Below, one piece after another: positions 32,877-44,182 of a stretch of 64,000 bases of DNA. How positions within the stretch are numbered: the first letter of the stretch is position 1; the number at the start of each line of letters is the position of its first letter. A model generated the notes under the pieces. That model saw only the letters and a list, made by a program, of their open reading frames with translations, did no database searches and had not been told where the DNA came from. The translations under genes and the position numbers were made by a program. The stretch comes from Lithobates sylvaticus. Its lineage: Eukaryota > Chordata > Amphibia > Anura > Ranidae. The stretch is taken from assembly GCA_028564925.1 (NCBI GenBank), contig CM053029.1:580046955-580110954 (forward strand). The letters run 5' to 3'.

Positions 32877-33610
32877 AGCGTCCTTGCCGACGCGACCGCT
32901 ATTTAAGGCGCATGCGCGTGCGGGCGTACGTACCCCTGATGACGTCAATTGTGACGAAACGGCGTAGGGTTCGTCACGTACGTTCGTACTGCGCATGCGC
33001 AATCGTTTTTTCTCTGCCCATAGACCAACGGAGCCCAATTTATACCTTGCAAGGTCTCTTATTTTCTGTCTTGTGGATTTTTTAACCAAAAAATCCTCTG
33101 AACCTCTACACTATCGAAGTCTTTTTTGTTTTTTTCACCTGTATTCGGATGCCTTTTCATTTTCGTGGCAATAGAGGGACGGAGGGAAGAATTGCCATAC
33201 AGGAGAAAACTTAGCTGTATAGTGACATCTTTTGGAACTCTGATGACAACTAACAGCACCTAGGCTGTTCTCCTAAGCTCAGTCTGACCCCCCTGAATAA
33301 GGGCGGTCACTGGCTTTTTGGTAAGCCGTCCCTCTTAATGCACTTGTGGTGACGGTGACGTGTTGCACGAATAAGTTCCAAGCACACCCAGGAATGCACT
33401 TTGGATATTCTTTATATGAATCATTTTCACATTCATTTATATACATTTGATTACCTGGACTTTCACATATGAACTTGTTTTGAATTATTGATGATTGTTC
33501 CTTTTGATCACATATTTTATTCTTCACTACTTGGTTCATTATCGTATACTAGTCATATTGATACATTGTATACTATCCAGCGCTTCACTTTTTTTTTTTT
33601 TCTTTATAAC
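32877..33610 (+). mobile_element. Putative hammerhead-bearing non-autonomous retroelement
   Basis: Sequence following motif B runs without coding potential to CCAGCGCTTCAC and a long T-run at about 33590. Boundaries are inferred. Hammerhead-bearing small retroelements (retrozymes) and Penelope-like relatives are known in animals, which is why I group this with the motif. The family identity is not proven by sequence here. Confidence 0.35.
32908..33000 (+). ncRNA. Hammerhead ribozyme candidate B
   Basis: CTGATGA (32936-32942), one extra C, stem II GTCA/TGAC closed by ATTG, then GAAA (32956-32959). Stem III is A-U plus C-G closed by GGC, ending GTA with A32966 at the cleavage position. ACCC (32932-32935) pairs with GGGT (32967-32970) as the base of stem I, which can extend to GCGCATGCGC at 32908-32917 and 32991-33000. 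All invariant hammerhead bases are present. The extra base before stem II is unusual, but one such base is known in the chrysanthemum chlorotic mottle viroid hammerhead. TATTTAAGG at 32900 lies just upstream. Confidence 0.7.
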
Positions 33611-33640
33611 CCTTTAATCCTATAACCTTCCTCACTCTAA

Positions 33641-34066
33641 AGCCCCATACACACGCGCGGATTATCCGAGGACCAGGTCCGTCAGACCATGTCCGTCATA
33701 CTTTGTCTGATGTTGGTTTTGCGTACACACGGTCGGACAAAGTTGTCGGAAAATCCGATCATTCTGAACGTGGTGACGTTTGTTGCCTACGACGGGACTA
33801 CGTAGAGGCTAGTAGCCAATAGCTTTGGTCTTGTAATGTGATCTGAGCATGCGTGGCACTTTGTCCGGTCGGAATTCGATACGCACGATCGGATTTGGTG
33901 TGATCGGACTTTGTTGTCAAAAAATCTATCCAGCAGGAGATAGAACTTTGTCCGTCAGACAATCTGATGGAAACTGTCCGATGGTGCCTACACACGGTCT
34001 GATTTTCCGACAACATTGTAGGATAGGACAGAATCCATCGGAAAATCCTACCGTGTGTATGGGGCT
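33641..34066 (+). mobile_element. Harbinger-like MITE
   Basis: AGCCCCATACACACGCGCGG and CGTGTGTATGGGGCT are inverted ends; TAA at left, TTA at right. Internal CGGACAAAGTTGTCGGAAAA matches the MITE at 57839-58240. Confidence 0.8.
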
Positions 34067-34168
34067 TTAATCTAAAATTAAAAAAAAAAAAAGTTTTGTC
34101 TTTAGTGCTACTTGAAGTACTACCCTGCCCTGCTGCTTATGCCATATCAGAGAAGGCCTACAATGTAG

Positions 34169-35037
34169 TAGACATGTGCAATCAGTTTCGTTTTTTTTCG
34201 TTTTTCATTTTTTTTCGTTATTTTCATTCATTCGTTTTCGTACGAATGAACGAACGATTCGCTAAAAATTTTAACGAATAACGAATCGTTCGAATCGTTC
34301 GAATCCGAAAATAACAAAAATCCGAAAAAAAACAAATTAGAAACAACGAATGTACGAATGAAGAAAATCCGAAAAACGAAAACAGGAACAACGAAAATGA
34401 AAATGAACGAAAAAATTCGTACATTCGTAACTTTTTTTTTTGTTGTTGAATTGGTAATTTTCCGTGTCCCTTACAATGGTGCTGCTTAACGTGCTTCGAA
34501 TGGATTGAAGGAAAAAATTCGTAAATTCGTAACTTTTTTTTTTTCTTTTCGATTCGTAATTTTCCGTGTCTCTTACAATGGCGTTGCTTAACGTGCTTCG
34601 AATGGATTGAACGAAAAACTTCGTACATTCGTTACTTTTTTTTTCGATTCGGAATTTTCCGTGTCTCTTACAATGGCGCTGCTTAACATGCTTCGAATGG
34701 ATTGAACGAAAAAATTCGTACATTCGTTACTTTTTTTTTCGATTTGTAATTTTCCGTGTCTCTTAAAATGTAATAATAGCATACACATTACATAAAATTA
34801 TGAATTATGCACCGATTACGAATCTACGAATGTTACGAATGTACGAATAAATACGAATGCGTCTGAATTTCGAATAAACGGAAAAACGAATCAGCTAAAA
34901 AATAACTCTTACAAATGTACGAATCGTTACGAATACGAACACCGACAACTTACGAATTTACGAATCGTTATGAATCAACGGAAACGAAAAAAAACGAAAC
35001 GAAAATAAACAAATTTTTTTTGTTGTGCACATGTCTA
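34169..35037 (+). mobile_element. hAT-like element rich in TTCGT, copy 1
   Basis: Ends TAGACATGTGCAATC and GTGCACATGTCTA; perfect 8-bp duplication CAATGTAG (34161-34168, 35038-35045). The interior carries about four tandem copies of a ~115-bp unit containing TTTTCCGTGTCTCTTACAAT and GCTTCGAATGGATTGAACGA. No transposase. Confidence 0.88.
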
Positions 35038-35045
35038 CAATGTAG

Positions 35046-36604
35046 AGGGATTTATTTGTGTCTGAGAAACTGCCTTTTTATAACCTGTGTTGGGGTGCAC
35101 ATTTTTGGGGGGTACACACTTTTTTTTTACAAATCGCATTGATTAACTTTTAGATATACTTTTAGATAAATCACCTAAAAAAAGTTAAAAACCTTCTCAT
35201 ATCTCTTTAGTCGGCCATGTTGTTGCCTCGACTATGTGTACCCATGCACACCATCACAACACAGTTTGAAGAACTTCTTAGAGACTTCAAACGTGAAACA
35301 TTTCTGTATTCAGATTCTGCCATCACATAAGCCATCCCTGCAGGCACAAAAGATACTGCTGTGAATAGATGGAATAAATATATAGTAATATATATGTTTT
35401 ATTTTATTTTTTTATTTTTTTTATTTTATTCACCTTGTCTTGTAAAAAAATTCAAAGAAGACACAAGTTAGGATGGGCAGAGGAAGACCCGTAGAGGAGT
35501 TCCAAAATAAAATCATCAGGAATCAAAGGTACAGAAGGAATGAAAAGCATGCTGGAGGCTACTGCTTTCTCCATTTATTTTTCTTTCATATTATTTTGAA
35601 GATGATTGCTTCTCCACTCAACCTCCCCCTGTGATTAAGAAAGATGATTAAAATGCATTTGTACCCCTTCTCTGACCTGTTATGCTTTTGTGCAGTCGTT
35701 TATTAGAACGGCGAATATTGAGTAAAGAAGTGTCTGGAAAATGTTAAACATACCAACCGCAGGAATTCACAAATCGGCGCTATTACATTTTATGTAGCCA
35801 ATATTAGCCGCTTGTCCCAAATTTCCAAGGTCTGTGTCCTTCATTTGGATCCTATCAGCCGGAGACGAGAGAGCCCTGGTTATTAAGCCATTATGCTAAG
35901 CACATTTCAATGAGGGCTTTTGGTTTTAACAAGTGAGAAAAAATGCTCTCATAAGAAAGGCAATTTTCATTAAAGATTCATTATGAAAAAAATTACCTGC
36001 AGTTGAAAAGTATGAAAAATCTACTGATTCATTTAGCTAACAATAATCCTCCAGCAATTAGAAAATGAATCGCCTGAAAAAGTGTTTCTTCTTCCCAGTC
36101 AATAGGCCTCATGTGGATTGAGATTATGAATAATGCTTTGCTCTACAGCAGGGGCAGAGAACCCAGGGCATGAGAGTCCACCGTGCCATGGAAAGGCCTT
36201 GCTCGTGGCATGTGATACTGTATCTGATCTAGCCATATCACCCAGGAACGCTTTGTGCCTGGCCACCTAGGGGGAAGCAACACTTTCAAGACACTTGTTC
36301 CAAGCCAATTTTCTTGACTGTTCTATTTTGTTTATATAGTGCTTTATTAGTAGCAATGATTAGCAAATGGTTGCTTTGTATAATGGGGCACACATTTAAT
36401 AGCATAGTTTGAAAGCTATTGCTGAGCTATGCTCTTGCAGTTAAGCAGACCCAAATCTCAACATCGTATTGGCGCTAGATATGTGATTTGTTGCTAAAGG
36501 CTATTGTGAATTATTTTCTCTGTGCTATGAAATGAGACCTCTTCAAAAAAAACTTCTTATCTTTAAAGCACCCTTCCCATTGTTCTTCCAATACACCCTC
36601 AGTC
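35046..36604. other. No gene; first 100 bp belong to the dispersed array segment
   Basis: 35046-35145 continues the copy of 30175-30280. The remainder is AT-rich and unassigned. GCAGGGGCAGAGAACCCAGG at about 36148 may be a lone hAT-type end. Confidence 0.45.
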
Positions 36605-36607
36605 TTA

Positions 36608-37036
36608 AGCCTCGTACACACGATCAGACTTTCCGACAACAAAATCGTGGAATTTTGTTGGAAGGGTGTTGGCCCCAACTTGTCTTGCATACACACGTTC
36701 ACACAAATGTTGGCCTTTAATTACGAAGGTAGTGACATACAAGACGTACGTGATATCTCCATTACGAGCGCTAGTTTTGTGCCTCCGGCTCGTCCTTGAT
36801 TCCGAGCATGCGTGTTTTGTACTTCGGACTTTTGTACACACGATCGAAAAGTCCGACAACACACATTTGTTGGCGGAAAATTTGAGAGCATTCTAGCCAA
36901 CATTTGTTGGCGGAAAGTCTGACAACAAATGTCCGATGGAACGTACACATGGTCGGATTTACCACCAACAAGCTCACATCCAACATTTCCCATCGAATTC
37001 CTAAAATTCCCAAAATCAAATCGTGTGTAGGCATCA
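36608..37036 (+). mobile_element. Harbinger-like MITE (copy later duplicated)
   Basis: TTA-flanked (36605-36607, 37037-37039). Left end AGCCTCGTACACACGATCAG, right end TCGTGTGTAGGCATCA. Its right two-thirds recur at 38045-38340 together with the flank 37037-37155. Confidence 0.78.
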
Positions 37037-37155
37037 TTATACTTTTCTGTCCGTGCTCTATTGATCTGGCCTGTACACTTTCTTTGGCTTGGTTGACTTA
37101 ATTAAACTTGTCTGACCATGCTGTCTAGATCCAGGTTGTCCAACCAACTGGGAGC

Positions 37156-38044
37156 TAGACATGTGCACAACAGAAAAATGTGTTTATTTTCGTTTCCTTT
37201 TTTTCGTTTCCGTTGATTCTTAACGATTCGTAAATTCGTAAGTCGTCGGTGTTCGTATTCGTAACGATTCGTATTTTCGTAAGAGTTATTTTTTCGTTGA
37301 TTCGTTTTTCTGTTAGTTTAATTTTCGTTTATTCGAAATTCGGACGCATTCGTATTTTCGTAGATTTAGTTACATTCGTACTTTCGTTAGATTGATTTAT
37401 TCGTACTTTCGTAACATTGTTTTCGTAGATTCGTAATCGGAGCATAATTCATAATTTTATGTAATGTGTATGCTATTATTACATTTTAAGAGACACGGAA
37501 AATTACGAATCGGAAAAAAAAGTTACGAATGTACGAATTTTTTCGTTCAATCCATTCGAAGCACGTTAAGCAGCGCCATTGTAAGAGACACGGAAAATTC
37601 TGAATCGAAAAAAAAAAAAGTTACGAATGTACGAATTTTTTCGTTCAATCCATTCGAAGCACGTTAAGCAGCGCCATTGTAGGAGACACGGAAAATTACG
37701 AATCGAAAAAAAAAAAAAAAGTTACGAATGTACAAATTTTTTCGTTCAATCCATTCGAGGTACGTTAAGCAGCGCCATTGTAAGGGACACGGAAAATTAC
37801 CAATTCAATGGAAAAAAAAGTTACGAATGTACGAATTTTTTCGTTCATTTTGATTTTCGTTGTTCCTGTTTTAGTTTTTCGGATTTTCTTCTTTCGTAGA
37901 TTAGTTGTTTCTAATTAGTTTTTTTCAGATTTTCGTTGTTTTCGGATTCGAAAGTGAATCGTTCGTTCATTCGTACGATAACGAATGAATAAAAATAACG
38001 AAAAAAAGAAAAACGAAAAAAACGAAACGAATTGCACATGTCTA
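37156..38044 (+). mobile_element. hAT-like element rich in TTCGT, copy 2 (inverted relative to copy 1, no target duplication)
   Basis: Ends TAGACATGTGCAC and TTGCACATGTCTA, as in copy 1; internal ~115-bp tandem units are in the opposite orientation. Flanking octamers CTGGGAGC and GTGACATA are unrelated: the left flank is array sequence and the right flank is the inside of a Harbinger-like MITE. A rearrangement must have removed the original duplication. Confidence 0.82.
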
Positions 38045-38340
38045 GTGACATATAAGACGTATGTGATTTCTCCATTACGAGCGCTAGTTTTACAAGACCG
38101 AGTGCCCACGGCTCGTCCTTGATTCCGAGCATGCGTGTTTTGTACTTCGGACTTTTGTACACACGATCAGAAAGTCCGACACATTTGTTGGCGGAAAATT
38201 TGAGAGCATTCTAGCCAACATTTGTTGGCGGAAAGTCTGACAACAAATTTTCGATGGAGCATATACACGGTCGGACTTACCGCCAACAAGCTCACATCCA
38301 ACATTTCCCATCGGAAAATCAAATCGTGTGTAGGCAGCAT
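38045..38340 (+). mobile_element. Truncated Harbinger-like MITE (duplicate of 36732-37036)
   Basis: Starts abruptly at GTGACATATAAGACG, matching the interior of 36608-37036, and continues to the shared right end TCGTGTGTAGGCAGCA next to TTA. The left third is missing. Confidence 0.8.
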
Positions 38341-39580
38341 TATACTTTTCTGTCCGTACTCTATTGATCTGGCCTGTACACTTTCTTTGGCTTGGTTGAC
38401 TTGATTAAACTTGTCTGACCATGCTGTCAAGATCCAGGTTGTCCAACCAACTGGGAGCTGTACAGCTGCAGCTGCAGTCCCCATCATTTCCAATGTGTTC
38501 CTATAGAGAGGCTATCTATGACTGTATGCAATGTAGAGAGCTGAACTATAGAAAAATATAAAGTTTCAGTGCATTTGCAGAAATGGTTTGCAGTGGCAGG
38601 GGATTACCTTAAAGGATTGACTTTAAGGTTGGCCCAGTTGAACTTGCCTGTCCATGCTGTCCTTATACACACATGGAAAAATCCAATTCATTCCTATGGA
38701 GAGGCTGTCTATGATTGTATGCACCGTGGACAACGTTTCTATAGGAAAAAGTACAATTTGTGAATTTGTGGAAGAACCAATTGACCACCCAAAATGGTTT
38801 GCAGTGGCAGTTGTGTAGCTTACTGTTTTTTGGACAGCCTTGATCTGGCAAGATCATGGGAAGGTGGGTACAAGACTTTGGGGGTCTTGGTGACAAAGAG
38901 GAATTACCTTAAAGGATTGGCTTGGTTAGCCCAGTTAAACTTGCCTGTCCATGCTGTCCTTATACACACCTGGAAAAATCCAACGAATTCCTATAGATAG
39001 GCTGTCTATGATTGTATACACTGTAGACAACCTTTCTATCGGAAAAAATAAAAATTTTCTGTGAATTTGTGGCAGAACCAAGTGACCACCCGAAATGGTT
39101 TGCAGTGGCAGTTGTGTAGCTTTTTGTTTTTTGGACAGCCTTGATCTGGCAAGATCATGGGCAGGTGGGTACAAGACTTTAGGGGTCTTGGTGACAGAGG
39201 GGATTATCTTAAAGGATTGGCTTGGTTGGTCCAGTTGAACTTGCCTGTCCACGCTGTCCAAATCTAGATTATGCAACCAACGCCACAGAGCTGCAACTGC
39301 AATCTTCATCAGCTGGTCCCTTGCTTCTTTTACGCACACGTAGAAAAATCCAATTAATTCCTATAGAGAGGCTGTCTATGACTGTATGCATTGAAGACAG
39401 CCTTTCTATAGGAACATTTTTTTCTGTGAATTTTCAGAAGAACCAAGTGACCACCTGAGAAGGTTTGCAATGGCAGTTGTGTAGCTTATTGCTTTTCAGA
39501 CATCCTTGATCTGGCAGGAAAATGGGCAGGTAGGTCCCTGACTTTGGGTGGTTTTGGTGGCAGAGGGGATTACCTTAAAG

Positions 39581-39737
39581 CATGGGTGCTCAATCTGTGG
39601 CCCTCCAGCTGTTGCAAAACTTCAAGCCCCATCATGCCTCTGCCTTTGGGATTCTTGCTTGTAACTGTCAGCCTTGCAATGCCTCATGGGATTTGTAGTT
39701 CAGCAACAGCTGGAGGGCCACAGGTTGAGCACCCATG
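39581..39737 (+). mobile_element. hAT-like fold-back MITE
   Basis: CATGGGTGCTCAATCTGTGG is mirrored by CCACAGGTTGAGCACCCATG. Perfect 8-bp duplication CCTTAAAG (39573-39580, 39738-39745). Contains the GGCCCTCCAGCTGTTGCAAA motif and its inverse. Confidence 0.92.
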
Positions 39738-40124
39738 CCTTAAAGCATTGGCTTGGTTGGCTCAGTTAAACTTTCCTGTGCAACCTGTCCAGATCTAGGT
39801 TGTGCAACCAACTGGAAGCCATACAGCTGCCACTGTAATTTTCGTCAGCCGGTACCATGCGTCTTCTGTTCTTGCATGGAAAAATCCAATTCATTGCTTT
39901 GGAAAGGCTGTTTATGATTGTACGCATTGTAGACATACACTTTTTAAGAAAAAAAAAATAGAATTCTTGTGTGCATTTGTAGAAGATCCAAGTAACCACC
40001 TGAGAAGCTTGGCAATGGCAGTTGTGTAGCTTATTGTTTTTTGTGGACAGCCTTGATCTAGCCGTATTATGCACAAATGGGTACAAGACTTTGGGGGGTG
40101 TTGGTGATGGAGGGAGTTACCTTC

Positions 40125-40375
40125 AGGCCTGGTTCACACTTGAAGTTGAAAGAATTGTTTAGTACATTTTCAGTTTTGCAGAAACACATTTCAGTCAATT
40201 TAACATGGTTTCCTATGGGTCATGTTCACATCTGTGTATTTTTTGATGGAAAGGGCCAGGGATTTTTTCTGTTTTTTGGTTCCATACACTTTAATGGATC
40301 AAAAATATGTTTTGAAAAACGCAAAATCCACCTGCAATATGCAAACTGTAACATGCATAGGTGTGAATCAGGCCT
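40125..40375 (+). mobile_element. MITE-like repeat with GGTTCACAC ends
   Basis: AGGCCTGGTTCACACTTGAA and GTGTGAATCAGGCCT are inverted. Inserted in an array unit. Short TAAAGAATTG continues the unit on the right. Superfamily not determined. Confidence 0.7.
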
Positions 40376-40550
40376 AAAGAATTGCCTTGGTTGGTTTGGT
40401 TAAACTTGCCTGTTCATGCTATCAAGATCCAGGGTGTACAACCAACAGTTGCTACTGCAAGCTGTCAGCTGGTCCCTTGCTTCTGCGCAAGCGTGGAAAA
40501 CTCCAATTCATTCCTATAGAGTGTCTGTCTATGATTGTATGCATTATACA

Positions 40551-41659
40551 TGTAGCGGCCATAACCCCTTAAGGGGCGGCCTTGACTTTTGGGCTTACCA
40601 GGTACCTCCTCGTGGCTTGTTGGTGAATGTCCAGGGGTTCCCAGGGTTAGTACCCACTACCCTAACAACTTTGGATGCTGACACATAAAAGTCCTTGTAA
40701 AGGTTTTTATTCTGCAGTGGTAACATCCAACATAACACAGTCTCAAATAGGAATAGAGGGCAAGGGTGAAGAAACTCAGGCACCTTGAACTGCTGACATC
40801 CAATGAATGTCTCTAATCAACCCAGAGAGTAGCCACTCGCAACTGGGCGCTTCAATGCCAGATAGACCTCTAGCCAGAGGTCTAGCAGCCAACAATGTGA
40901 TCCGGAAACTTGCAAAAGTCTCTAACGCAGAATAAACTTGCAACCAAAGGTAAATAGGAACCTTTCTCACAGTACTTGGAACTTTTTCTGTCTCCTTGGC
41001 AGTACTGTGGAAGTGTGGATTCTTTAGTGTCCATACAACTCAGCTTCCAGGCTCTTACCGAGATGCCAGCTTGTTGGCCCTCCTACTAAGAGTCCTCCCC
41101 TGGTCACTTGTACGAGTTGCCGTGTCCCTCCAATACTGAGAGCACACCCGGATGCCTTGAATCCCCCTTCAGTTACTGGGCCTCGGGCTAACCGGCTCCA
41201 AGACTCGGGAACAGACGGATCCCTGCCCCAGACCATGCGGGTCTATGGGGCTGGTCAAACTGACCATGTTTGCGGGACTGCAAACGCTCTTAGGCCCGGG
41301 ACCCCTCGTGGGGCTACCCCGGCCCAGAACCAGGAGCAGACAGCTACGGCCGAACCCCGAACACGTGACTTCAGCACCTTAAGTACCCCTTCCCAGACTA
41401 CGCAGCAGGGCCAGACGCGCCCACTGATTGACTCCGGGAAAGATTGGTACCTAAGACCTGGTTCTCGGCCTGTCATGGGTACATGGGTACTGTCATGGGT
41501 ACCTCACTGCACCTATGACCAGGCAGAACCCTAGTACAGGCCAACCAAACTGATGCCAAAGTAAACCTGTAAATTAACTCTCAGGACCCCATTACTGTTC
41601 TGAGGGAAAAAACAAAATTTCCACTTATAGCGCACACTCGTTAAAGTGTGACCGCTACA
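40551..41659 (-). mobile_element. Solo LTR of an LTR retroelement (fossil)
   Basis: Bounded by TGTAGCGG and CCGCTACA, with TACA on both flanks as a probable target duplication. Read on the minus strand it carries AATAAAAACC about 170 bp before its 3' end and ends like the fragment at 52-191. No internal coding region, so it is an LTR left after recombination. It lies inside a unit of the tandem array. Family (Gypsy-like or ERV-like) is not resolved from the LTR alone. Confidence 0.75.
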
Positions 41660-41852
41660 TACAGTATACAGACCCTCTATAGGAATAAATAGAATTTTTC
41701 TGTGCATTTGCATAAGAAACAAGTAGCCACCTGGGAAAGTTTGCACTGACGGTTATATAGTTTACCGTTTTGTGGACTGCAGTTATCTGGCAGATTATAG
41801 GCAGGTGTGCACAAAACGATAGGGTTGTTGGTGGTGGAGGGGACTACCTTGA

Positions 41853-42144
41853 GCCTAGGTTCACATTGATGAGATCTGACATGTCAAATCGCATGCCAAA
41901 TCGACGGCTATTGCAATGGCACCGCCCGAATCGGTGCGATGCCAACTTTGCGGCGCATCACCGATTCCCAAAAGTAGTTTCTGTACTACTTTTTGCGACT
42001 TTGGGTGCAAATTCAATAGAAATCTGTGCAGGAACCCACACAGATGTCTCTGAAATCGACGTCGGACTGACATGAAGGAATGAAATTGTGTGAGTTCAGC
42101 TGATCTTGCACAATTTCAAACCTGCAGCAGTGTGAACCTGGGCT
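41853..42144 (+). mobile_element. MITE-like repeat with GGTTCACA ends
   Basis: GCCTAGGTTCACATTG and GTGTGAACCTGGGC are inverted, related to 40125-40375. It marks the right end of the array. Non-coding. Confidence 0.65.
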
Positions 42145-42591
42145 AAAAGATAATTATACATAATATAGTTCTCCTTGAAGCTCTATAGGTATCTAAACAG
42201 TCCACATAGCATAACAGCAATGTGATTTTAGAAAACCAGGAAAACAAAAATGTTCCTGAAAACATGTGCACATAGGAATTGATGATCCCAGGTGTGTTGT
42301 CTATTCCTCCTCAAAATAAATATGCTGGTCTGAACAAAAAAGAATGCCGGGCTTTTGTGATGCAAAAGAGACCTTAATAAAATGGAGTATAAGGATGAGA
42401 CATCAGTAAATCAGTATTTAACCCACAAATAAAAATAAATATTTTCTTGCAGCTTGCCAGTTCTTAGATGTAAAGGCTGCATTTGTTTTTTAGGCTTTTT
42501 CCTTTAAATTTCACCTATTCATCTGGTCAGTAAATCAGTTTTTTTTTTTCAACTCCGTTTAACAGACCAAGCCATCCAGCAAATGTGACAG
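42145..42591. other. No recognisable feature
   Basis: Non-coding, AT-rich. Nothing supported. Confidence 0.45.
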
Positions 42592-42594
42592 TTA

Positions 42595-43099
42595 TGCCCC
42601 GTACACACGGTCGGAAATTGGGATGGAAAAAGTCCGATCAGATTATGTTGTCGGAAAATCGTGTGTGGGCTCTATCTAGGGTTGCCACCTCATCCCTTTA
42701 AACCCGAACACATATAAATTACACGGGTTCTGAGGCTAATTAAATGCAGATAAGGCAGCAAGTGAGTTTAATTACCACCTTAATCAGCCACAGAACCTGT
42801 GTAATTAATATGTGTTCGGGTTTAAAGGGATGAGGTGGCAACTCTAGCTCTATCGGACTTTTTCCATCGGAATTTCCAACGGAAAAAGTTTAAAATTTAA
42901 AATTTTCCGACAACAAAATCCGATCAGACTTTTTCCGATCGTGTGTAGAGAATTCCGACGCACAAAGTGCCATGCATGCTCAGAAAAAAATTTGTAGACA
43001 AAAGCTATTGGCTACTGGACTCTACGTAGTCCCGTCGTACTTTTATAGGTCACCGCGACGGATTCTGTGGTCGGAATGTCCGAGTGTGTGTACGGGGCA
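42595..43099 (+). mobile_element. Harbinger-like MITE hosting a hAT-like MITE
   Basis: TGCCCCGTACACACGGTCGG and GTGTGTACGGGGCA with TTA on both sides (42592-42594, 43100-43102). Split by the element at 42677-42846. Confidence 0.85.
42677..42846 (+). mobile_element. hAT-like fold-back MITE
   Basis: TAGGGTTGCCACCTCATCCC is mirrored by GGGATGAGGTGGCAACTCTA. Perfect 8-bp duplication GCTCTATC (42669-42676, 42847-42854), and that octamer is the normal host MITE sequence. Confidence 0.92.
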
Positions 43100-43102
43100 T
43101 TA

Positions 43103-43930
43103 GGCTGCTTTCACATTGAAAGAGCCTGCCGTTAGCAAAAGTGCTGCTTAAACGGTGGTAAAGCGCCACTAAAATGAGCGCCACTTTACCGCCGTTAGCA
43201 GGGTGCTTTTATCCCCAAAGAAGGGATTAAAAACTCTGGTGTCGCAGAGGTTTTTAGGCGCTTCGGAATTGCAAGGCGCCTCCGCCCAATGCAATGGGCG
43301 GAGGCGTAAAAGAGAACCGATTCCCCCATCCACAGATTCAATGGGCATAGAGGAATCATTTCGCTGTGCTGTTGTATTCTGCCCTCGAGGGGCCTTCCCC
43401 ACCGGCAGAATACATTGATTAGTGGTGCCGGCTATAGCCAGCGGCACTGATCGTTTGGGAAAAACCCAACAGGATGGTTGAAATTCGGGCAGTCCCTGCT
43501 GAACTGGCCAAAAATTGATCCATGTATGGTCGGCTTAAGGCCCCTTTCACATGGGGCAGAATCCGTCCAAGCTGATCAGCCTGCTCATCCCTCATCTCCG
43601 CTGATCTCCACTGAACAGGCAGATGACAAGTCCCTGTCCACTCAGCCGCGCCGAGCAGACACGGACACAGCCCGCTGTTCTCTATGGGGTGGTTGGATGG
43701 AAATGAACTGCATGTTTCCATCTTATTGTCATCCAATCCGATCCAACGGACGGATGGCGAACGTATCCCCATCTGTCTGGTTTTAGCAGAACGGATCGGA
43801 TGCTGGCAGGTGACAGCAGACACATGTCCGCTGATGTCCACCGCCCCACAGAGAACAATGGGTGGTCCGATCGGGTCCACCTGAAAAACAGACAGGCGGA
43901 CACGATCGGTCCACTGGTGTGAAAGCGGCA
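43103..43930. repeat. Two or three MITE-like repeats with CTTTCACA ends
   Basis: GGCTGCTTTCACATTGAAAG starts one at 43103. GGCCCCTTTCACATGGGGCA at 43540 pairs with CCACTGGTGTGAAAGCGGC at about 43930. 43380-43530 is a reversed piece related to 23616-23960. The open frames here lack any recognisable domain. Confidence 0.5.
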
Positions 43931-44105
43931 CAACACTAGTCTTTCTCCAGATTAACAAGGCTGCTGTCCAAGAGTGTCTGCGTTGCTCCTACATCCGGAG
44001 TGGAGACACCCTAAAACAAGAAGTGTGTTACTGTCCGGATCATTAGGTGAAAATAAAGTAAGCGAAAATAAAGTAAGAAAATAAATAAAGTAAAGTTGCA
44101 ATATA

Positions 44106-44182
44106 TTTTTTTTTTTGTTTTTAGGTTTGTGGTTGTAAACCCTTACAAACCACTTTGACCTACAGGTAAGCCTAGATTAAGG
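44106..44182 (-). repeat. Interspersed repeat, family K copy 3 (left piece)
   Basis: GGTTGTAAACCC end and CTACAGGTAAGCCTAGATTA. It continues at 49537 beyond the Penelope-like element. Its last 16 bases (TAAGCCTAGATTAAGG) are the target duplication. Confidence 0.8.

Larger units (their letters stand above)
38343..41850 (+). repeat. Diverged tandem array, ~300-380 bp unit with conserved hairpin
   Basis: Unit starts GATTACCTTAAAGGATTGGC recur at about 38605, 38900, 39202, 39568, 40115 and 41846. The last intervals are lengthened by a MITE (39581-39737), another MITE (40125-40375) and a solo LTR (40551-41659). Each unit carries TTTGCAGTGGCAGTTGTGTA and a ~52-nt hairpin such as 39360-39412, where CCTATAGAGAGGCTGTCTA faces AGACAGCCTTTCTATAGG. 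No coding frame spans units. Not a family I can name. Confidence 0.82.

Noticed and set aside
34224-34788. Overlapping 128- and 134-codon frames with repeated FFRSIHSKHVKQ
   Set aside because: Reading of the ~115-bp tandem units in the TTCGT-rich element; the mirrored copy at 37464-37899 does the same.
43169-43958. 179-codon and smaller overlapping frames as a host exon
   Set aside because: They lie in MITE-like sequence with inverted CTTTCACA ends and show no domain or splice-site pattern.
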